From: Deinococcus aquaedulcis
GTDB lineage: Bacteria; Deinococcota; Deinococci; Deinococcales; Deinococcaceae
Reading direction: 5' to 3'
Length of the DNA stretch: 64,000 nt
Assembly (NCBI RefSeq): GCF_019693445.1
Contig: NZ_JAHRBL010000016.1
Coordinates: forward strand, 17,023-81,022
The position numbers and the translations under genes were made by a program. A model generated the notes under the pieces. That model did no database searches and had not been told where the DNA came from. It saw nothing but the letters and a program-made list of their open reading frames with translations. Shown here one piece after another: positions 57,995 to 64,000 of the stretch (within the stretch, counting starts at the first letter, position 1; every line of letters begins with the position of its first letter).

Positions 57995-60900
57995 TTACGA
58001 CTAGAAGCTCGGACTCGGTCGCACCAGGGATGGTTTGAGCATGTAGTAGGCTATTAGGAATTGCCGCTCGCATAACGTTTGCGCCAAATCCTTTCGCTAC
58101 TGAAGGGTCAGTGGTCACCGAAACCATTGACCTTGCCCCGAAGACTGCGATTTCCTGGCCCCAATAACCATGGGCCTGAATATATGCTCCTCTACTCCCC
58201 CAAATCGCCATTTGTTGAGCATCAGCTATCCTTGAAGCTTGGAAGGCAATCCTAAGTGCCGCGAGAGTGGATTTACCCTCCCACAATGCCTCTCTATAAG
58301 CTGATCTCGCAGAATCACTCAGCAAGAAACCAGTCTCACGATAGATATCGTACTCAATTCCAAAATCGGTACCTCGGTAAACAGTTGTAGATCCTCCTGC
58401 ATTATGGACCAACCACCCGTCCTGCCCAACGTAATAGGTATGGGCCTCACTGACGGTGAGATTAAACATCTCCTGGGTCTTCTGCACGTTGATGACGTTA
58501 GCAACGAGGCCAATCGTGCCGTCTGCCTGCTTGATCTTGTCGCCGATCTTGAGGTGGCCCGCTCCAATCCACTTGTCACTGAGGTCCTCATGCCCCTCCG
58601 GCTTGGGCCGAGGCTGGGTGTCTGAGCGCTCCGTGACGTAGAAGGGATGTCCAGGGGTGGTTTCGACAAATTCCAGCTTGTGCTTCTGGTCCGGGTCGGT
58701 CAGCGTGAGGTAGGTGATCTCTGGATCGACGTTCTTGTGGACAGCCGTGATCGGGTAGTACCCGTTCTCGCCGGTCTTCTCGTTGAATGCCAGCACTGGG
58801 GTGCCAACTGTGAGGGTAGAGATTGCGACAAACCCAGAAAGGGTGCGAACAAGCGTCGAAGGGGCGAAAGAGTTGGGATACCGACAAAGCGGCTTCGCCA
58901 AACCCACAACGCCTTTAAGCCATCTGACCGCTGTGCCCATAGCTTCGTTCGAGACAACCTTGCTCCTCACGTATTTGAAGGCATTGCCACTCATCCGACT
59001 GCCTCTCCCTGGAATTGCTTCTGTGACACTCAACGCCAATGTAGTGGAAATAAAATCACGCCCTCCTGCCGCAGACAATCGATATTCTTCTTCCATCGCT
59101 GCCTGATGCGCCTCGCCAACCAGTATTTGAGACGTTTGAGCCATATATTCTTTCTTCTTCTGCGGATCCTTGTTCTGAAGACCTTCTCTGGCTGCATTAG
59201 CCATGCCTTTAATAAGATGAAGTGCTGCACCGTCGGAAAGGCCTGATTTTATTTGATCAAGTGCAGCGAACACGCCTGCATAAACGTCAAGTGCCTGACG
59301 CGGGTCATCAAATGCATGAGCAAAGATAATGATGGCCTGGACATCTTCATATGTCCCAAACTTATTGATGGCTTCAATCTTCGTGACATCTCTGGCCAGC
59401 TCAACAATCTTGTGTTCAGCCCGGTCGCGCACGTCCCCCATGACCTCGTCCGCTTTCTGTTGAGACATCATTGCAGCGGCGTCAGCATTCTTGGCCGCCA
59501 CAGCATTCCACCACTTTTCAAAGTCCGCCCAGCTTAGTTCTTCAACTTTTGCAGCGTAAACTGGATGTTCAAAGCCTTGACCATCATCAAAGTCAGCAGG
59601 AACTTCAAGGGTAAGTATGGCACCCTCAGAGACATTCACCGTCGGCGCAGAGGACTTGACTTCATCGGTTTTCACGACCTGCTTTTGACTTTCGCCGGTC
59701 TGGACAGCTGCCGGCTCATCTTTCGGCGTCACCGTCCCACCAATCTTGCTTGGGTCAGCCAGCTTCGGCAAGGTGGGGGTTAACACATCCAGCGGGTTGA
59801 TTTTCAACGTACTGCTCAAAGACTGCGTCGGCGCGTCCAATCTGACCACACCTCGCGGTACGGCGAAAGGTCGAGTTCCAGTCCAGTTCGTATTGTCGTT
59901 GTACCCATCCAAGAGAGAATAGGTGGCGTCACGATATTGATAATTGTTGAGCCGGTACGTGTGATCAAGAAGACTGCAATTTGTGCTCGACTTGCACTTA
60001 TAGATGTAGTTCCCTGCTTTACGAAGGATCAACTGAACCTTACCCTGGACGGTGTAGGTTACGTTCCAATCCCGCCACACCCCGTGTTCCGCCAGCCATT
60101 CATCACCACTTTGCTCTTCGATCTGCGCTGTGCTGGTGAGAATCTGCTCGCCAAACGGGTCATATCGGAAGTCGTTGTATCGATTGGCAACCCCGTAGCA
60201 CCCGCTCGAGTTGCAGAAGCTTTGGCTAACCGAAGCGTTGCTGGTGTTGTTGAAATGCACCACTTGATCGTCTGCGTTGTACCGCTTGACATATCCGTGG
60301 GAATCTCCACCTGTTACGGCCAAACGATTCCCACGAGAGTCAATGCTGTATGACTGGGTCATCAAACCGCTGTAGACGCTCGGCTTCGTTTCCTGGGTAA
60401 TGATGCCATCATCATTGATGGCAGCTCCGTAGATAACTTCTTCGGGTGAGTTCTCCGTCTTGGTGACGGTCTGCATGCACCGGTAATAAGAACCAGGGCC
60501 GGCCTCACACCATCCTTCTTCATATGTCGTGTAAGAGCTCGTTGAATTCCTGACATGACCAATGAGACTGCCATGATTGTTATAGGAGCGGGTTTCTGTA
60601 TATGTGATCGGCGTGTTGTTTGGTCGCGTGACTTCTGTCTGGGTCTGCCACAGGGCATTTGCCGCGCTGTTGCCGTAACGATAGGTTGTCTTCGAATTTC
60701 CACCATCAGCCTTCGTTTCAAAGGCAGAGCCAGCCAAGCCACTCACGGTTGGTGTGGTGGTTTTATTGAAGATCACTGCACCATTCTGCTCGCCCCGGTT
60801 AATGACCGTGCCATCGGTGCCGTACGTGGTGTACACGCGGCCCGGTGCACCATTGGTGGGCCCCCCGGTGCTGTCATACACCACGATTTCCCGGCCCCGC

Positions 60901-63900
60901 TGGTCGTAGGCTTCCACACCTTTGTAACCGTGATCGGTGGTGCCGTCGCCCGTCCAGCTGTTCCACACGCGCCCGTCGTAGAAGTAGCTGTACCGCTGGT
61001 GCCGGGTTGGCGCACTCGCCAGCTGGTCCTGGCGCGTGGGATCACTGCTGCCTACGTACGGCACGTTATCCGTGGTGGTGGTCTTCTCGATCTGATCGCG
61101 CTCGGTGTAGGAGGTCGTGATCGTGGCGATGCTGGCGGCAAGGTACACACCTTCGTTGCCGCCGTAGTAGCGCCTCAAATGGTTATTCTGAACCTTGCTC
61201 TGCCGACGCACGCGAATATCGCGGTCCTGACGGGTTTCCTTGTTGCTGGGGCTGTACTGATAGCTGAAGCTGTTCTGCTTCAGGCTGGCGTCCAGCGGGG
61301 CGTTGTTATCGGCGTTGGTTGGGGTGTCCCAGGCACTGGTGAGATTTCCATTCTGGTCATGCGTCCAGAAGGACCAGTAGTTCGTCAGCCCGGTTTCGGC
61401 CCCATTGGCGTACTGCTGAATCTTGTAGATGCCCCCGTTGCCCCAGAACTTCCGGAAGTACCGCTGCCCCAGGCCGTTGACAAAGGTGTTCTTTGAATAC
61501 TCCCAGGTATGCCCGTCGCCCCACGACACTTCCCCGATCTGAATGCCCCGCGCGTAGTACCACGGCATCGTCATGTTACCCGTGCTGTGCGAAATGCGGG
61601 GGTCCCAGGGGTCCACCACATCCGGAATGCTGGCCAGGTTGCCCTGGTAGGTGTAGCTCGTCTTCGCGGTGGGCAGGCCATCCAGGCGGTAGGTGGTCAA
61701 CTTCCATCGCGTGGCCGTGCCTTCCCCCACCCGGGGCCGGCTTTCACTGATGATTTTCCCGAGGCTGTTGTACCGATACTCAGTGATCAGCCCACGTTCG
61801 TCCTTCTTGATCAGGTTCCCGCTCGCATCGTAGGCATAGGTGCTGCGCAAGCCAGCCGAGAGCCCCGCGTTCGCGTCGGTCTGGTTGCCGGGACGCGCGT
61901 CCTCATGCTTGGCAATCAGGCGCCCCGCCCAGTCGTACTCCATCCGCGTCGGGAAGCTGTTCGCGTCCGTCGAGCTCTTGATTTCCCCGTTGCTGTGGTA
62001 GCTCTGCGTGATTGTCGCCGTCGCTCCGCTCTGATCTGGCGGCAGCGTCGTGCTCACGGGACGGCCCGCGTGGTCATACACGTAGCTGGTCAACGCGCCC
62101 ACGCCCGGCCCAGCCTGCGTGTGCATGTGTGCGCGATAAATGTGCGTGGGGAACTGCCGCGTGCTGTACTCCCGGTACTCGGTGGTCACCATCCCGGCGC
62201 CTGACTCGTTATCGGGCTCTAATGTCGCCTGGGGTAGACCGTCTGGGGTGTAGGTGTAGGCCTTGGTCTTGATGCCCCGTTCATCAATCTCCGCGGTCGG
62301 TCCGAAGAGACTGTATTCCTTCTTTTTGCTATTGCCACGCCCATCCACAAGTTGAACAGTGCGGGCGTTGCCGTCATACGCCGTACGGGCGGTCACCCAG
62401 TCGAAGCCCTGGTGCGCTTGGGTGTACTGCGGTTCGGCGTCCGCGTTCTTCGTCCACACCTGACGCTCGACCGTCACGACATTGCCACTGTTGTCGTACG
62501 TCAGCTTCGTCTGGTACCCGTCTGCATCCGTGACCACGGTCGGGCGATCAAAAGCGTCGTACTGCGTGCGGGTGGTGGCGATGGTCGCGTTGCTAGGCCA
62601 GACCATATTCAGTGGGCTGATGGCGTTGCCCGTGATGAGCCTGTGTTCTGCGGCCTTCCGGCCCAGCACGTCGTATTCATAGAACTCGAAGGGTCGGCGC
62701 GCATCGGTGTAGGGCTGCCCGGTGGCACTCGTCATCACGGGGTTGAGCTTCTTGACCAGATTGCCGGCCTCGTCATATTTGAGGTACGTGCTGCGGTCGG
62801 CCTCTCCCCCGTTCATCGTCAGGCGGCTATCGGTGATCTTCACCGGGCGGTCAAAGGCGTCGTAGTAGGTGCGGATAGTGCCGTCGGGCGTGTCCATCTG
62901 ATACTCCCGCCCCAGGGAATCCACATGATGGATGAGATTGAAGGTCTTGCCGTCATTCAGATAATGGCTTTCCACCCAGGGTTTGCCGGTCAGGCCATAG
63001 CGGGTAGTGGTGGTTTTGGTCCAGTTCGGCTCATTGACTTCCACCGGGCGGTCGAGCGTGTCGTACTTCGTTTTGGTTTCAAACTGCCCATCCACGATGG
63101 TGCTGTTGGGTCGACCATACGCGTCATAGCCGATGGCCGTGGTTTTGCGGGGGGTGGCCACGCCCAGGGCATTGGTCGTGCCGATCCCCGTGACAATCTC
63201 AGTCACGCGGCCCAGATTGGTGCCACTGCCGGCATAGCGGTAGTCCGTGACGTTTTGCGGACTTCCATCCCAGGAGGCGTCCAGTTCCCCCGTGCTGTAG
63301 TACGCCCACTGCCGGTTGACCAGGTGCACCCAGGCACCACTGTCGGTCTGCAGTTCCCACAGGCTTTCCCACACGGGCTGCCCGAAGCCGTCATGCATCT
63401 TCCAGTAATTCCGGTCCGCGTAGTGCGCGGTGGCGCCGTCCCACTTGTACACGTGCGCTCTGGTCGTGTACTCCCGCACCTGATGGCCGTACTCGTCGTA
63501 TCCGTAACTGCTCGTCACGCCGTTGCTGACCTTCGTGGCCACCTGGTCGCCGTACTGCTTGACGGCTTTCTGCCGGTCATACGGCATGACCGCCATGGTG
63601 CTGGGGTACACCAGGTCGTACAGCGCGCCTGTGCCGTGGTACCCATAGCTCACAGACTTGTAGGCGCCAGCGTCTCCACTCCGGTACAGATTGGTGTAGC
63701 TCACGCGCCCATAGACATCTAAGCCTGTCACGAACGTGCGACGCAGCGCGCCATTGTCGTACCGGGTCTCCGAGATGAGGCTGTTGGCACTCACGACCTG
63801 CCCACCCACATTGGCCGGCTCATGACGGTTGAACGAGATACTCTTCTGTACCTCACCGTAGGTGTAGGTGGCGTCCGATGAGAGCAGGTCGTTCGACCGA

Positions 63901-64000
63901 CCCTGCCCCGACGCCGCCGCCTGCACCTGGGTGATCAACTGGTTGTCGTTGTCGTACCTGTAGTGCGTCAGCCGCTCATAGCCGGCGGGGGCGGGATCCG
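57963..64000 (-). CDS. RHS-repeat protein with Hint domain and ADP-ribosyltransferase-like toxin tip (5' end outside window)
   Basis: At least 2011 residues; the frame is open to the right edge. Most is RHS/YD repeats (many YDxxGRxxxxxxxG units, for example YDAFDRP, YDEAGNLVKKLNP, YDWAGRLIAKHED and YNSLGKI), forming the beta-cocoon. Next, at about 58884 to 58402, comes a Hint self-cleaving domain that starts CRYPNSFAPSTLVRT and ends HTYYVGQDGWLVHN. The tip (about 58400 to 57963) has the three marks of a mono-ADP-ribosyltransferase: VYRGTD (Arg), VSVTTDPSVAKGF (S-T-x region) and ATESELLV (E-x-E). It would modify a target in rival cells. The tip and last ~1 kb are AT-richer than the repeats, as expected for swapped tips. 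Confidence 0.88.
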   Translation of the reverse strand, partial: DPAPAGYERLTHYRYDNDNQLITQVQAAASGQGRSNDLLSSDATYTYGEVQKSISFNRHEPANVGGQVVSANSLISETRYDNGALRRTFVTGLDVYGRVSYTNLYRSGDAGAYKSVSYGYHGTGALYDLVYPSTMAVMPYDRQKAVKQYGDQVATKVSNGVTSSYGYDEYGHQVREYTTRAHVYKWDGATAHYADRNYWKMHDGFGQPVWESLWELQTDSGAWVHLVNRQWAYYSTGELDASWDGSPQNVTDYRYAGSGTNLGRVTEIVTGIGTTNALGVATPRKTTAIGYDAYGRPNSTIVDGQFETKTKYDTLDRPVEVNEPNWTKTTTTRYGLTGKPWVESHYLNDGKTFNLIHHVDSLGREYQMDTPDGTIRTYYDAFDRPVKITDSRLTMNGGEADRSTYLKYDEAGNLVKKLNPVMTSATGQPYTDARRPFEFYEYDVLGRKAAEHRLITGNAISPLNMVWPSNATIATTRTQYDAFDRPTVVTDADGYQTKLTYDNSGNVVTVERQVWTKNADAEPQYTQAHQGFDWVTARTAYDGNARTVQLVDGRGNSKKKEYSLFGPTAEIDERGIKTKAYTYTPDGLPQATLEPDNESGAGMVTTEYREYSTRQFPTHIYRAHMHTQAGPGVGALTSYVYDHAGRPVSTTLPPDQSGATATITQSYHSNGEIKSSTDANSFPTRMEYDWAGRLIAKHEDARPGNQTDANAGLSAGLRSTYAYDASGNLIKKDERGLITEYRYNSLGKIISESRPRVGEGTATRWKLTTYRLDGLPTAKTSYTYQGNLASIPDVVDPWDPRISHSTGNMTMPWYYARGIQIGEVSWGDGHTWEYSKNTFVNGLGQRYFRKFWGNGGIYKIQQYANGAETGLTNYWSFWTHDQNGNLTSAWDTPTNADNNAPLDASLKQNSFSYQYSPSNKETRQDRDIRVRRQSKVQNNHLRRYYGGNEGVYLAASIATITTSYTERDQIEKTTTTDNVPYVGSSDPTRQDQLASAPTRHQRYSYFYDGRVWNSWTGDGTTDHGYKGVEAYDQRGREIVVYDSTGGPTNGAPGRVYTTYGTDGTVINRGEQNGAVIFNKTTTPTVSGLAGSAFETKADGGNSKTTYRYGNSAANALWQTQTEVTRPNNTPITYTETRSYNNHGSLIGHVRNSTSSYTTYEEGWCEAGPGSYYRCMQTVTKTENSPEEVIYGAAINDDGIITQETKPSVYSGLMTQSYSIDSRGNRLAVTGGDSHGYVKRYNADDQVVHFNNTSNASVSQSFCNSSGCYGVANRYNDFRYDPFGEQILTSTAQIEEQSGDEWLAEHGVWRDWNVTYTVQGKVQLILRKAGNYIYKCKSSTNCSLLDHTYRLNNYQYRDATYSLLDGYNDNTNWTGTRPFAVPRGVVRLDAPTQSLSSTLKINPLDVLTPTLPKLADPSKIGGTVTPKDEPAAVQTGESQKQVVKTDEVKSSAPTVNVSEGAILTLEVPADFDDGQGFEHPVYAAKVEELSWADFEKWWNAVAAKNADAAAMMSQQKADEVMGDVRDRAEHKIVELARDVTKIEAINKFGTYEDVQAIIIFAHAFDDPRQALDVYAGVFAALDQIKSGLSDGAALHLIKGMANAAREGLQNKDPQKKKEYMAQTSQILVGEAHQAAMEEEYRLSAAGGRDFISTTLALSVTEAIPGRGSRMSGNAFKYVRSKVVSNEAMGTAVRWLKGVVGLAKPLCRYPNSFAPSTLVRTLSGFVAISTLTVGTPVLAFNEKTGENGYYPITAVHKNVDPEITYLTLTDPDQKHKLEFVETTPGHPFYVTERSDTQPRPKPEGHEDLSDKWIGAGHLKIGDKIKQADGTIGLVANVINVQKTQEMFNLTVSEAHTYYVGQDGWLVHNAGGSTTVYRGTDFGIEYDIYRETGFLLSDSARSAYREALWEGKSTLAALRIAFQASRIADAQQMAIWGSRGAYIQAHGYWGQEIAVFGARSMVSVTTDPSVAKGFGANVMRAAIPNSLLHAQTIPGATESELLVVNGVSCGTLKR

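Overview
The window looks like a chromosome or large-replicon segment of a Deinococcus species. It is GC-rich, and many start codons have a TANNNT -10 box only 5-9 nt upstream, the leaderless-mRNA layout known from Deinococcus. The gene content also fits the genus: many GAF/PAS/GGDEF/HD-GYP signalling proteins, a MalT-like regulator, an RHS protein, IS1182-type and Tn3-type mobile sequences, and several metal and arsenic resistance genes. No rRNA, tRNA or CRISPR array was recognised.

Layout. 0-12 kb: the end of an unknown gene, a frameshifted CopD-like gene, a secreted 5'-nucleotidase, an orphan 602-aa membrane-anchored protein, a frameshifted unknown gene, a RelA/SpoT-like protein with a 72-aa partner, and a flavoprotein - protein kinase - TPR operon. 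11.8-12.8 kb: a Xre/RES toxin-antitoxin pair. 12.7-15.0 kb: an ArsR-controlled operon (54-aa protein, DUF6428, MFS exporter). 15.1-16.3 kb: an Mrr-like endonuclease. 16.3-19.9 kb: a compact ars operon (arsR, arsC, aquaglyceroporin, second arsC, phosphoesterase, thioredoxin reductase) whose promoter is abutted by an IS1182-family element (19.9-21.6 kb). 21.7-25.5 kb: a DtxR/MntR regulator divergent from a multicopper oxidase and ZIP transporter, then an ICMT-like methyltransferase. 25.8-36.7 kb: a multi-PAS histidine kinase, a nucleotidyltransferase/lasso-B2 fusion, a PqqD-like protein, a MalT-like regulator, a membrane protein and an APH-type kinase. 36.9-45.2 kb: HD-GYP and two GGDEF proteins around a tyrosine recombinase and a glutaryl-CoA dehydrogenase. 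45.3-51.9 kb: a purine-catabolism operon (xdhA, xdhB, a small gene, xdhC, guanine deaminase). 53.5-56.9 kb: a DEAD-box helicase, a DUF1801 protein and GlgC. 57.5-64 kb: the 3' part of an RHS/Hint/ADP-ribosyltransferase polymorphic toxin with a likely immunity gene.

The most unusual signal is a pair of transposase-free cassettes (30484-31458 and 52108-53392). Each carries one passenger gene, a GNAT acetyltransferase in one and a beta-propeller protein in the other. All four ends are 39-bp repeats resembling Tn3-family inverted repeats. The second cassette is flanked by a perfect 5-bp duplication (TTACT), and the first by an imperfect one (AGAAT/AGGAT). The first sits between two lasso-peptide-type maturation genes.

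How genes work together. Both ArsC proteins have the three-cysteine layout of thioredoxin-linked arsenate reductases, and thioredoxin reductase is the last gene of the same operon. An aquaglyceroporin is the only obvious arsenite exit there. Guanine deaminase and xanthine dehydrogenase together take guanine to urate. The flavoprotein at 10247 and the ICMT-like gene at 24856 share an almost identical ArsR/SmtB-type operator. All functional calls come from reading the sequence and recalling families; no database search was run.
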